Shown piece after piece: positions 33,905-45,197 of a stretch of DNA of 64,000 nt. The notes under the pieces were generated by a model, which did not search any database, had not been told where the DNA came from, and was given only the letters and a program-made list of their open reading frames with translations. Every line of letters begins with the position of its first letter. Within the stretch, counting starts at the first letter, position 1. This DNA is from Acheta domesticus (lineage: Eukaryota; Arthropoda; Insecta; Orthoptera; Gryllidae), in contig JAHLJT010008756.1 in NCBI GenBank assembly GCA_031308135.1, positions 108,404,453 to 108,468,452 of the forward strand, in the 5' to 3' direction. The translations under genes were made by a program, and so were the position numbers.

Positions 33905-33992
33905 CGTATATAGGGAAAGTTATGTAATGCTACGCGAAAACACGGCGTATTTTGGCAGAAAAACTCTAATAAAAGGGTCTTGGTTTTCTTTC
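33905..33992 (-). repeat. Dispersed repeat family A, copy 4 (3' end only)
   Basis: The complement gives 'ctcttatta.agagttttt', 'ctgccaaaata' and 'gtagcattacataactttcc', the terminal blocks of family A. The 5' three quarters are missing. Confidence 0.7.
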
Positions 33993-34557
33993 TGAAAACG
34001 AATTCCAAGTTATTAACAGCATTTGTCTCTATAATAAACGCTTATTGTTATTTATTTATATTTATATACATCAATCCTTTTATACCTGAAGTTAAAAAAT
34101 GTAATTAAAAACTAAATACTTGTTTTTTCTTACTTCTGACGTTCAAAAAGAAAATTAAAGCAAACTTTACTTCGTAATAATTGTTTTTCCACAGAATTGA
34201 AAAAATACACAAAACATTAAGAGCTCTACTGTTTCTATTGTTCATTTAAAGTACAGAAATAGCATCCATGAATTAATTACATGTTAGAACGAAGAAAATA
34301 ACGTTGCTATTAGTAATCAGACTAAAACCTCCAGCAGGCTTGTGAAATAAAAAAATTAATTATTTTTGTTTATAAACTGGAAATCTGGGAATTAAATTTG
34401 AATATTTTTGAACAACTTGAAGTGAAAAGTTTTTCAATTCTCTCATTTTTGTTCTGAAACTATTTACTGCAAACGTCTAAGTGAAAATAGTATTTTGCAA
34501 ATCATTTAGTATGTAGAAACTTATTTAGTTTCATGAAACGTATAATCAGATAAACAT
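33993..34557. other. AT-rich spacer
   Basis: No recognised feature. Confidence 0.4.
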
Positions 34558-35440
34558 AGTCTGTTACGCAGATGACGCAGTGCTTATAGCACTCTCCAAC
34601 TAGCTCAGCACTGCCATATTTCGAGAAAAGCTCTATGCTCCCGTCTGATCTTCCGACATGTGTGGTAGTGTTGTGCAGGTAAGTGTATGTGTAAATTAGG
34701 GACTATTATATAAATTTACAAGGACAGGAAAAGTATTTAATATGATAGACTCAACAGAAAAAAAATCGATGGCAATATCCGAGGAGCCTGTAAGAGTATA
34801 AGTCGGAAATAGAAGGCAAACTCATCCAGCAGGTTGATGAAGCTTCAGTACCTGGGAGTGGACATTTCCAGTGATCGCCATATATGCAAAGAAACAAGGG
34901 AGCAGGCCATGAAGGTGTGCTCGCGTATTAGGATACTTACGAGATGTAAATTCGAAAAATAAATGCATTAGCATAGAAGCTACAGTTAAGATCTGACCAG
35001 ACAATGGTAAGACTAGTACAGACATATGGAGCTGAAACCCGGGGCTGATACAAAGAAAACAAAACAATTATACCGATCAGTAAAAATGAACACACACTAC
35101 GATCGATACGTAAAAATGAGACCACAGACACTACGAAGTCCAAAAAATTAAAGTGTAAGAAATCAGGATGTAAGAAAACAGTGTAAAATGACTGATATAA
35201 CACAATTTATGAAAAGAAAAAAAGAATCGAGTAAACCATATTACACGAATGAGCTGTGATAGACTGGTGAAGATAGCCAGAGATATGAAACAATTAGGAA
35301 GGAGAAACCCTGCAAGACAGCAAAAAAGATGGAGAAAAGATCTGCAGTCAACATCTAGTGAATCCACGGGAAGAAGCGTGAAGAAAAACAGGTGTATAAC
35401 CATCATAAAAGAAGAAGAAGAACGTATTAGTACTGCCGAC
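34558..35440 (+). pseudogene. LINE reverse transcriptase, C-terminal part, RTE-like
   Basis: It begins with VCYADDAVLIALSN (34560-34601), which carries the catalytic YADD box, and is interrupted at about 34636 by a SINE fragment. It resumes with KTKSMAISEEPVRV (about 34755-34796) and a YLGVDISS-like stretch read across frames (34845-34875). Then come RISGYLRDV-like (34925-34945) and HITRMSCDRLVKIARDMKQL (about 35240-35298). A RNPARQQKRWRKDL segment leads to the end, followed by a (GAA)n run at 35408-35420. Many stops and shifts are present. The RT would have copied LINE RNA; now it is dead. The clade is inferred from the C-terminal wording only. Confidence 0.72.
34636..34706 (-). mobile_element. 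SINE fragment inside the LINE remnant
   Basis: 'ctcccgtctgatcttccgac' followed by 'atgtgtggtagtgttgt' and 'taagtgtatgtgta' matches 20013-20070 of the SINE copy there in the same orientation. It lies exactly where the RT reading is interrupted, so it inserted into the LINE. Confidence 0.55.
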
Positions 35441-37135
35441 ATATGCAGGGTTGTTAAACTTGTTTTCCAACCGAAGTGAGTGCTGTGCTTCAAGCAGAAT
35501 AAAGAAGATATTTTAGGAGACTATGCCGTATGCATTCAAACATGTGGATGATAAAAGGAATTGATCATAGTGAGTCCGAACCGCCTGTTCCGATGGCGTC
35601 CGAAAATATCGTCGTAGAACGAGCATCCGTTTTCTTGGTTCTGTCGATCCATTTGCCCGAAAGCAGGTGATAATCAAGTCCACCATCAAGAAGAAAGTCG
35701 GATTTACAAAGTTTTCCACGAAAAAACAGAGCTTGTTAATTCAAACCTTGTAATAGTGTAAACTGATTTTATTTTCTTGTAACTTTTTTCTTCTTGTAAT
35801 TGTAACCTTATCGCATACAATAACGATTGATTATGAGGTCTCAAGTGGGAGTATCCTCGCTCTCCTTTTTGTGATTAAGCGATTGCTACGCGTGCTAAGA
35901 AGCAGCTCTATTCACTCTCATCTTGCCTTGCTGTATGAGAAAATGTAAAATAAAAGTTGATACTCATTCAAAATTATTGATACCATTCCACATCGACTAC
36001 GTTTTATTTGCTAGTCTGGACTGCTTAAACTCTTCGCGCGTCTACTTACCTATCTCAAAAGAACCCCTTAGATTACACTTATGTTTTCTTTACAATGTTA
36101 TCAAACGACCATTTTAATTATTTTGGTTTAATAATAAATATTATTATTATAAATTATGGAAATAATAAATGTTATGAATTGAACAAAATACATTTATTGT
36201 CACGAAATCTGGATTTCTTGAAATTAAACACATTTATAAATTTTGTAGAAATTTAATGAATGCTAAATGCAAGTATATACGGAAAGGAGAGGGGTGTGTA
36301 ATCGCACCATTACAATTATAGGCTCTTGTATGGCACTAGTCCATTTCGAACCACAGTGCTCTGAGGCGAGTGGGGAGGCCAAAGAAAAGGGGAGGAAGTT
36401 GTGACGGGGAAGTTGCGTGGGAACGTGTGACGGGCGAGGGAACGGTGAGGGGATGTAAGCTGGCAGGGAATGTGAGAGGTGATCGTGAATAAGGTATCTG
36501 AGAGAACGCCTGAGTGGGAAAGCAAGAAGCGACCTGGTGAACGCACAAGATCTGATAAAGAGGTAGGTGAGGATATTTTAGAGTTGCAGCGTACATCTGA
36601 GCAGAGGGCTTATTTGCCTCCTAATAAACGGCCAATGACGAGTTGGTGATGGACTGGCAAACGAGGGGTCATACTGTTGCTTGTTGAGGGACAGGGTCAA
36701 GAGGGGAGTCAAATGGCTGAAACTGGTTGGAGAATAAGAGGAATAGGATGAATCAGCTTTGTTGAAGGTTGTACAAATCACTTGCCGTCGACGTTGTTGA
36801 ATAAAAGGAGAAGACGTTAGACACGTGATTAAAATAGTGGAAACGATGATAAAGGTACGAGTAAGTTGTTGATATTTCATTGAAACAATCTACCCCACAA
36901 CTAAGGTATGATTTGAGGAATGGAATGTGGCAAAACTATACGTATCTATGGGACTGTGTCTCATGTGATAATCGATAAGTTTTATCGCGTGGTTCTTTAG
37001 CAGAGTGGTATGGTGTGATGGGTTCGTGTTAGGTGTAGGGATAAAACATGATACATGTTTGTGTGGCGTTGTGTGACTGTGCTTTGCCATCGTTTCTTGA
37101 AGAGAGTAGTGTTGAATTCAGTGGAGTCGTGATAC
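35441..37135. other. Spacer, no gene recognised
   Basis: Short frames at 35513-35719 and 36316-37254 have no known motif. The segment 36290-37100 is GT/GA-rich on the plus strand. Confidence 0.35.
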
Positions 37136-37137
37136 GT

Positions 37138-37185
37138 TGTGACATGCTCAGTTCTGAACTGAGACATGCTGAGTTCTGAACTGAG
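37138..37185. repeat. Tandem palindromic 22-mer pair
   Basis: 'acatgctcagttctgaactgag' is followed directly by the same unit with one change. Each unit contains CTCAGTTC-T-GAACTGAG, a palindrome with 8-base arms (one mismatch in the second). Confidence 0.8.
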
Positions 37186-37296
37186 ATATTGGGGAGGTGT
37201 AACGATGGTGTGGTCAGGAGAGCGGGACCGTACACTCTGCTCCGTCATGTGCATAGTGTAATGTGCTGAGCTCTGTGATGTGCACTGTTAACTATA

Positions 37297-37522
37297 TGCG
37301 ATTTTTATAACTTTGCCTCTCAAGGCCCGTCTTCATGATGGAATATGACACGGTATTTCGAGTCTTACTCGCTCATGGCCGCTAGATATCGCATGACCGT
37401 GACCGTATAAAGCAGTGCTTGCGATCATACGACATCTAGCGGCACGAGCGAGAAAGACGCGAAAAACCGTGCGATATTCATTGTGGCCTAGAGTTTTGAG
37501 GGGCAAAGTTATAAAAATCGCA
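37297..37522. mobile_element. Foldback-type MITE
   Basis: The arms are about 100 bases long and inverted: 37297-37408 and 37418-37522. Both ends read TGCGATTTTTATAACTTTGC inward. Further shared blocks include 'cacggt.tttcg', 'cgctc', 'gccgctagat' and 'cg.atgac/tcgtatgatc'. The arms meet almost without a loop, so the whole 226 bases can fold back. The arms are diverged and there is no ORF. No clear target-site duplication was found. Confidence 0.72.
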
Positions 37523-37539
37523 CTCTAGGCTGTGGCCTG

Positions 37540-37985
37540 GGCCTTAGGCTAGGGTCAGTGCTTGGCGTTTTGCAAGGCCGTATCGTGGCCTTGTACGCTG
37601 TGCGCTACGTAGGGTGCATGCCTGCGTGCTTGGCAGTGGCCCGCGCTGTGCGCAGCGCGTAACCGCGGCGCTCGGCAGGTGGGCGTGGCCGGCGCGGCGC
37701 GGCGCAGGAAGCGCGAGTGCGAAGGCGTGCGGCGGCGGCGGCGGCCCGCGCCGGTGAAGGGCGCTCTCCTCTCCTCCTGCTCCACTGGCGGCGTGCACTT
37801 TCCTCTCACCGCCTCCTCCTGGGAGCGGCTGCGCTCCGCTCCGCTCGCCTCCTCGCCCACCTGCCGCTCCCGCTCCGCTCGGGCGCCTGGCGCGGCCGGG
37901 CCAGATCCCTCTTCCGCGCCAGAGCCCTCCGTGTCGCGCCGTTGCGGATGACCGTCCCATCCCACTTCCTCCATTGACTTCGGCG
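37540..37985. other. CpG island
   Basis: Very CpG-rich ('ggcgcggcgcggcgcaggaa' near 37690). Frames of 86-154 codons exist on both strands, rich in Arg, Ala, Pro and Gly as composition predicts. One minus-strand frame (37555-38019) starts in the AT-rich flank and could be a first exon, but I see nothing to support that. Confidence 0.4.
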
Positions 37986-38394
37986 CCTCCCGGAATACTA
38001 TATTATTATTATTTGCCAACGCGCGCAGAATTTCCAGAAAACTATTCAGCCTACGGCCATGTAAAAAGTGTCTGTTTCGTTGTCACCCAGGACCTCACAA
38101 AAATTCAAAGAAAATGCAACATATCCAACTCTGACTGAAAGTTGGTTTGTGTGCACTTCCACTATTCATTGTGCAATTCCACTATTCTCATACTGCGCGC
38201 ACCGATTGAATTCTCATACTTAGCACGCCACTAATTTTGACACAGCTGACGTCATACGACAGCAAGGCCCTCAAGGAAAAGGCCATCCACCATTAAATAT
38301 TTGATATTCGCAAGTGGGTTTGTGGATCAGCAATTTTTTACCTTCTCGTGTACGAGGTAATATACGTAGTATAAAGAATACCAAGTAAAGCTAA
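37986..38394. other. Spacer
   Basis: No recognised feature. Confidence 0.4.
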
Positions 38395-38700
38395 CGACAA
38401 AAAAAGGCATTTTCGCCAGAACTCGTATTATGGAGCTTTATGCAGAGAAAGTGGATAAATTCTTTTCTAATATATTCCTTTTAACTCGTTATGGAATCAG
38501 ATTTCACAAATTGTTGATATTGAAAAAGTATTTTTAAAGTCCGTTTGTCCGCCACCTGTCTGCCTGCCTGTTTCTCTGTCTGTATGTCCGTCTGTCATCT
38601 GCGGAAAAATCTAGCGAATAAATATTCGTAGAATTTTTTTACAAACTGAATACTCCCCGGTCAATCTGGCTTCACTCAGAGCCTCTACGTCTTGGGGTAC
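38395..38700 (-). repeat. Dispersed repeat family A, copy 5 (diverged)
   Basis: On the complement the order is 'ccagattgaccggggagtat', the GACAGACGGACATAC-type stretch (38560-38600 on the plus strand reads 'tgtctgtatgtccgtctgtc'), 'aaaagaatttatccacttt' and 'agttctggcgaaaatgcc'. It is more diverged than copies 1-3, but the order of blocks is kept. Confidence 0.6.
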
Positions 38701-41028
38701 CCGGAATTTTTGTTCATACAATATAAAACTTAATTATTGTAGTAGTTGTACACATGTGGACAAGTGTGTCATTAAGTGTTATTGTGCTTCTCGGGATAAT
38801 AAAAATATAAAATTAGCATATGAATTTGTATAACGCCATATCAAAAATACAGTTCCACATGTTGGTGGCATATTTAACTAAAACAATCCAAAGTAATGAA
38901 AATAAAACACTGACATGCAACAGTGTTCTAGTAAAATACATCCATTTGTACCATAGAGCATTGTGCTTTGCATATGTTCGATACGCAATTCCAAAAGCAA
39001 AATGAGCTAACGTCTAGAATATCATTGAAAAACAAATTGATACTATATTGCCTTATCAAAATTTATGAGAAACGAATAACAATTATTTGCAACCTGAAAT
39101 ATTAATAAGTTGCAATCTAAAATATTAATGCTATGCGTGTACTAGTCATTACCTTGGATTTGCAAAGAGAACCGTAAATAAACAATTTAATTGTTCAGCC
39201 CGATTAATATTGAAAAGCAATTCCCGAAAAAAATTAATACATATGTGAAATATTTCGAAATTGTTGACTGTCCTTGCGAAGCTCTAAACGGAACGCACTG
39301 AAGAGAAAGAGAATAATTTATCCCTTTAAATGATTGTAACGCGCGCTCCATTTTTCATTGTAATGAGACATTCAATGATATTTATTTTCATGCGCTCCTC
39401 CTCTTTTACAGTGTTTTGGTGAAAATTTTATTCACAAAATGCATGTTAAAATAATGTGTAATACTTTTCTTGATGGCGTTTTGAACTACCGAACAAATTG
39501 TTACTGCACGTTACGAAATGAAAATATAGAACTTGAAATGAGTGTATTAACTCGTAAGAGAACGAACAATTGAGTAATGAATGGGTTACTATAGACGCGA
39601 GCTTGAGACATGCTGGCTAGAGTTTGTAAGAAATGCTCGCTTGACGATAAAGTTGTGATATTTAAATACCCAATAAGTAGCATCTTCAGGTGTTCAGAAG
39701 ATTGGCAAAACTTTGGGGGTAGGTATTAAGTATAATTAATCGGTGGTTCCTGAATACAGAACAAAATATTCGCAGAAGCAGAGCAGGTAACAGTTTGCCA
39801 ATTGATTAAAACTTACAAGCAATTGGAACTTCAAGTGTTTTTTTTGACATTACCTCAAGGGTGAGGTGAACGGACAGCAACGTTGGGTAAGTGAAAAACA
39901 GCGGCAGCTGAATTGTATTACAAATATCCATAATTGCGGGCGCCTATGGAGCACTAACTGTTTGGGGACGTACGTTCATTACACACGTAAAACTGCAAAA
40001 TGCCATTTCATTTCCTGGAAAACTGACGGCTGCAACAGTTCCAAAGATATGTGCATTGACACAAATGATTACTGGAAAAAAATTTATCTCGCATTGTCTT
40101 CTGTTGTTTCCGCAGTAAGTGTGCTGTTCATAAATTCCTCGGTTTTATCAGGAACTTTATTGGATAACTAATTTAATTTGCCTGATGTATACAATCTTTT
40201 AAGTTTTTAATTCTACAAAATAGTACAAATTGGAGGAAAACATAAAAAAATAATTATTTTAAAATTATTATTTTATTCCAGTATTTCGGTGATAGATATG
40301 AGTATTGCTCAGGGTTGTGAGGTTGCGTCTCTCATCTCATCAATATTTTGTATCCCATTACACTCGCAAAATATCTTAAAACAATTCCATTTATAGGCCC
40401 CAAAATTCACATCGAAAAAGAAATTAGAACAGAATTAGGTAAAAACAATATTCTAACCATAAACGCCTGATTTAATAATGTGTTGAAAGATTAAATAAAC
40501 ATAATTACAAATTCGTTGTTTTCAGCAATTTAAATGTTCTTTAAATCCTACGTTGAGTTCCATTATGGTAGTTCAGAATATTTTTTGATCTTCTAAACTT
40601 AATTTACTCAACTTAAATATGTATTTAACAGTTTCCTCTATAACTTTCTTGTTGATACATTGATAATATGAAAAAATCCCCAGACATTTTTGGTTAATTA
40701 ATGTTTTCATATATTATTAACAAAGACAATTATTTAACTCTTTATAGGGTTTTGACAAAGTAGCTGCTTCTTGGTATGTCTTGAAATTTAACCGCAAAGT
40801 ATCTTACACACGGTTTTAATTGTTTTTTGACGTTAAATAAAAGAGAAATAACGTAAAGCTTCTACCATGGAATTAATGAACTAAAAAATTCACAGTAAAT
40901 AGATTCCGTCACAAACTGCACTCCATCGTTCACAGCTTAGCACGCAACTTCATGTGGCGAACGCAACCATCGAGAAAAACGCGACTTCGCCACAAACAGA
41001 AAGAATGGCAAATATGTATGAAACCCGG
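38701..41028. other. AT-rich spacer
   Basis: A 101-codon frame at 39866-40171 has several Cys and Trp but no family I recognise. The stretch 39290-39420 has several ATTA/TAAT cores. Confidence 0.35.
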
Positions 41029-41796
41029 CATTCCAAGTTCCGACATCTCGAGTTCAGCCTCGCAGGTTGGGGGATCTTGTCTGCGTAGGTGGGCAAGATG
41101 TTTGGTGGAGGATTAAAACGGCTACCCGGACCCTTAGATTCATGGCTGAAATTACGTCGTTAGCGTCAACGTGGAGGCAGTGTGTAGGCGATGCTAAGCT
41201 CCTGGTTGATTGGTTGATGGTTCAACCCATCAATCCATCAGTCGGGTCCCTGGCGTGCTGATCTTAAGGCAGGATTGGGTGAAGAAGACCCCTCGGGGTG
41301 CTATGAAATCCACACGTAGAAGTCCGGCGGGCAACCCGACCACTTACCGTCAGGTTGCCTTGATTTTCGGCGGTAACCACGACGATAGCCTAATGTACAG
41401 GCAGTGAGGAGACGGGAAGGTTGCCCCAAGTTGCCCGAACGGGTGGTCCCCTGATGGGCTCTCGGATTCATCGTGGCAGTGGCCCGGTGCTCTGCGCAAG
41501 GAGGAGGGGCTTGATGCCTCAGTGCATGTGAGTGGCGATTTGTCATACCACAATATTGACTCCAAAACTAGCCTGGATAGCTAGTAGCTCTGAGCTGTCA
41601 GGGCGGCCCATCACCCATGGGGAGATTGCCGGGAGGGCAAACTGGGTGCCGGTCAGATCCGGCTGCCGGCATATCGGCGTACTTGTGCGTCGGCGAGGGT
41701 TGAGGATAGAGGCACGAAGCCATAGAAGCCGATCCCGAGGACTTGTCCCCCACCGGTAGAATAGGCATTAGTGTGGGGATGTAGACCACCCTGGGA
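41029..41796. other. Balanced-composition block, unassigned
   Basis: About 770 bases of near 50 % G+C contrast with the AT-rich left flank. It starts and ends with units like those of the minisatellite ('ttccgacatctcgagttc' at 41038). Several overlapping frames are present but no motif. It may be the untranslated 5' region of a retroelement or part of an unknown repeat. Confidence 0.4.
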
Positions 41797-41862
41797 GTCT
41801 ACTATCCCGAGTTTCAACATCCCAACGTCCGACATCCTGACGTGCGAGCTCCCGACGTCCAC
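41797..41862. repeat. 14-bp minisatellite, left part
   Basis: Diverged units of the type CATCCnGACGTnCGA. The array continues after the SINE at 42441. The last bases ACGTCCAC (41855-41862) are duplicated on the other side of the SINE. Confidence 0.7.
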
Positions 41863-42432
41863 ACCGGGAGAGATGGCTCAATGCATCAACCTGATGTCAC
41901 TGCAGTCCCTCTGACCGGGAGGTCCTAGGTTCGAGTCCCGAGGGCGGCAGGATTGTCGACACTAGCTTGTCAGCTAGGTCGAATTCAGTCGCTGTCTGGA
42001 GGAGAATTCTAGCGACCGGCTGCTCTGATCGGTAGTTTTCCGTGGTTTCTCCGATCAACACCAGGCGAATGCCGGAGCAGTACCCTAACAAACGGGTCAC
42101 AGACCTCGCGCGATCTTTTCTTCCTCCTCCGTGTCCTATCCTCTCCTCTTACACACACACACACTTACACTAACATGCACTACACTACCACGCATGCCGG
42201 GAGACCGGTCGGGATCTTACCGCTTGTTCCGGCTGGGACCGTGCCCTCTGGTGGGAGATATCTGGTTAAGGGGAAAACCCAGCTAGTCGATGGCAGGTCG
42301 GCGCCAGATCTCGCCATCCAGTGGGGTAAAGATCATCACCACCTCCCGAGAAAAACACACACTACACTTACGGGACTAATGACCTAAGAAGTTGACGCGC
42401 CCGAAGACACGAATCAATCAATCAATCAACAA
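41863..42432 (+). mobile_element. Full-length tRNA-derived SINE with target-site duplication
   Basis: The head is tRNA-like: A box TGGCTCAATGC (41874-41884) and a perfect B box GGTTCGAGTCC (41928-41938), so RNA polymerase III could transcribe it. The body has a 'gtcgctgtctggaggagaat' unit, a C/T-rich part, a CA-rich part (42145-42175) and a 'ccatccagtggggtaaag' block. It ends in an (AATC)n tail at about 42411-42428. The 8-base direct repeat ACGTCCAC flanks it at 41855-41862 and 42433-42440. It is the reference copy for the five partial copies in this window. Confidence 0.9.
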
Positions 42433-42440
42433 ACGTCCAC

Positions 42441-42606
42441 CATTTTGGCGTCGAACATCCCGAGTTCCGAAATCTCGAGTTCCGACTTTCCAACGTCCGA
42501 CATTCGACATCCGACGTTTGACATCCGACGTTCGACATCTGACCTTCGACATCCGATGTTCGATATCCTATGTACTACATCCGACGATCGACGATCGACG
42601 TCGGAA
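42441..42606. repeat. 14-bp minisatellite, right part
   Basis: At least six adjacent units of CATCCGACGTTCGA with single changes are present (about 42500-42600), ending in GATCGACGATCGACG. With 41797-41862 it forms one array into which the SINE inserted. Confidence 0.8.
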
Positions 42607-42778
42607 GCTCTACTCAGTGGGCTCCATTCTTCGAGGGGAAGGTCGCTTCCTCGCGCGACGCTCTTCGTTCGATTGAGCGCGCACAGCAGCAGGCGATGCG
42701 AAGCGGTGAGAGGGGGAGAAAGAGGCGGAGGTAACGGCGACGCCGCGCGAGAAACGCCTGTATGTGGAGCCCACTGAG
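42599..42778. repeat. Inverted repeat around a CpG-rich loop
   Basis: CTCAGTGGGCTCCA (42613-42626) and its exact complement TGGAGCCCACTGAG (42765-42778) lie 138 bases apart, with looser similarity outside (GTCGGA on both). The loop is CpG-rich. It may be the ends of a small element. Confidence 0.5.
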
Positions 42779-45197
42779 TGGAGGGAAATCCGACTCCTCC
42801 TGCAGCGATCGCCACCGCGTCCTCCACTCGAGATGCGTATCGAGAGCGGACGCTCCCTACCAGGTGCTGCTCTTTGCTTACAGCGCAGGGATCTCAGGGA
42901 ACGGGGGCGAGCAAGGAGATCACCGCTGGATGGAATGCAATGTAATTACATATCGGGTGATGGGCAGATGGTAGACTTGGTGAATACGAATATTTCAGAT
43001 TTTTCAGAAAGTGGAATTCCATACCTAAGAATTTAATGAATTAAACTGATTTCTTATGGATTTATATTATTTTTATTATTATTCTGTTTTTATCCCACTA
43101 AAAGGCTTATTTAGATTCATGGGGAAATATCTCGAGTATTTCAGCTATAATTTTCCACTCACGTCAGAATCGAGGTTTTAGTAGTGCTGTTCAAAAGATA
43201 GTTAAATTCAGAGGCCATAAACGTAATTTTCTTGTCGGGATGTGCGGATGGATGGATGTGTCAGCCATAACTCTGAAGCGTTGGAGCGGAAACTTCGTAA
43301 ATATGTTAGGAATAAGATCTAGTTATATCGTTTCGGAGGCCATTAAGATATTTGAATTTTGTGGGTACTTAACATGTAGCCCCAGTGACATTTTCGAAAT
43401 TTTCTGAAAAAATGGCTGAAATTTTATTCTTGAAATGTTTTGCTCCAATAGAAAAGAGCGCGTTTATAAATGGGTCATTCCATGTCAAATCAGCCAAAAT
43501 TTCCCGACTATCTTCCGATTGGACTGAAACTTAGTTTGACTGGACTGAAAATTGGTTTAGAATGACGACACAACACTGAATATTGTCTTTTTGGCATTAA
43601 ATTTTACTACATTTTGAAAATTTTGTAATTTCATGTTCTGAGGTTTTGAGGGTATTGTAAAAAAGCTGGTAAAACACCTTAGAATTTGATTTTACTTTGC
43701 AACTTGCTTTATATTTCTAATAAGTATATCCCACCTGAAAGGTATGATATGATAAACCTAATTTTAAGGACATTAAAAAGGCCGTATTTAGGCCAAAGTA
43801 AAGAATTAGAATTCTTTTCATAATTCATTTTCTCAAATACTCCATCTCGGATTTTCTTTTTTGTTGTCAAATTGAAGCGGAGACATTGAAGTTTATAGTA
43901 GTTAAAGAATCTCTATGATACATTGTTATTTACCAAAGTTATTACTAGTTAAATTTACATTACCATTTTTGCTTTTTATGGGCTTAGGAATACTATTCAT
44001 AAGCATGCATTCGTACAAATGTGAGAGCTCGTTCCTAATGTTGCTCGTTTTCAAACCATATACTCATGCAAGCAAAGCTCACCGACTAGTTGTATAAGAT
44101 ACTATCAAACGCATATACTATTCTACTAGAAATGAGGCATGATATATATATTTTATAAATTCAGGAAGAAAATATGTCCATGAAATGCATATTTATGACG
44201 CATTTAACACAAGGGCACAGATGAATACAATGTGATATTTACTTTCAGGGTTTTCGTTGCAATATTAACACTAAATATATAACAGTGCTAATCTCTCTGA
44301 AAGTTATAATCAAAAAAGTCATGAAACTCGTATTTAAATTATTGCAAGATACTAATTCTCCTGTTTCCCACACTACATACTAAGAAGGTTAATTGCGCAT
44401 TAATGTAAGATTGTGATCGTCTTATCAAGTTTCAAACGATTTAAACGTGAAGTGTCTTTGGATGAAAACATACCGTTGTGAAAATTGTAAATTCTTGAAA
44501 TTTCTTAAATTAAATATCTTGAAATTTCAAGGACTTATATTAAAGGTATTCAGAGAATATTCGAATACTTATTTAATCTTTCTTATTTTATTAGAATGAT
44601 TTTGTTTTTATTTTAAATAATTAAATAACATATAAAATCTATTGCTAAATAATACTAGAATTATTCGTGTTAGAAACAAATTATAAACAACGTTTCAATT
44701 AAAGATTCAGATTCGGTTCAGCTAAGACGCTCACATTCGACCAATAACATCCGCCTGGGCGAGGTCGTCCAATGGTGGGTTAAGCAAAACATTATCCAAC
44801 AGCTATTGAGTTCCTGGATCCAAAGCAGTGTTTTATTCATACATCAATAGGACACGGCATGTAATAGCGAAAGCGCCCGCTACTTCCTGCACCTGTCGAA
44901 TGAAATGCAACTTAACGCACAAAGGGTTAACGACTTGCAACTTCTTCCTGGGCATTCTAGTGCGAGAAACAGTCTGCTCCCGAGCTCTCCTTCAAGCTCT
45001 GCTGAGCGCCCTGCCCCGCCAAGTTCAACAGTCGACCGCGTTGCAACTCGATGCCGATGGCAGGCGGTGGTCGCGCCGGCAGCGGTCCCCGACAGCGGCA
45101 GATGCACCGAGGCAGCTGTTGGGCAGGCTGTAGCCACGGAGCCTTTTGAGGAAGGGGAAGCTGTGATGGCGGCGGAGGCGGCAGGGGGGAGCGGCTT
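42779..45197. other. Spacer; CpG-rich start and a CpG patch near 44950-45190
   Basis: The middle is AT-rich. The part at 43440-43740 ('gggtcattccatgtcaaatc') resembles wording I associate with dispersed insect repeats, but no second copy is in the window. No gene is seen. Confidence 0.35.

Noticed and set aside
37555..38019. 154-codon minus-strand frame starting MANNNNIVF
   Set aside because: CpG-island frame rich in Arg and Ala; the Asn run is just an ATT repeat. No splice or homology evidence.
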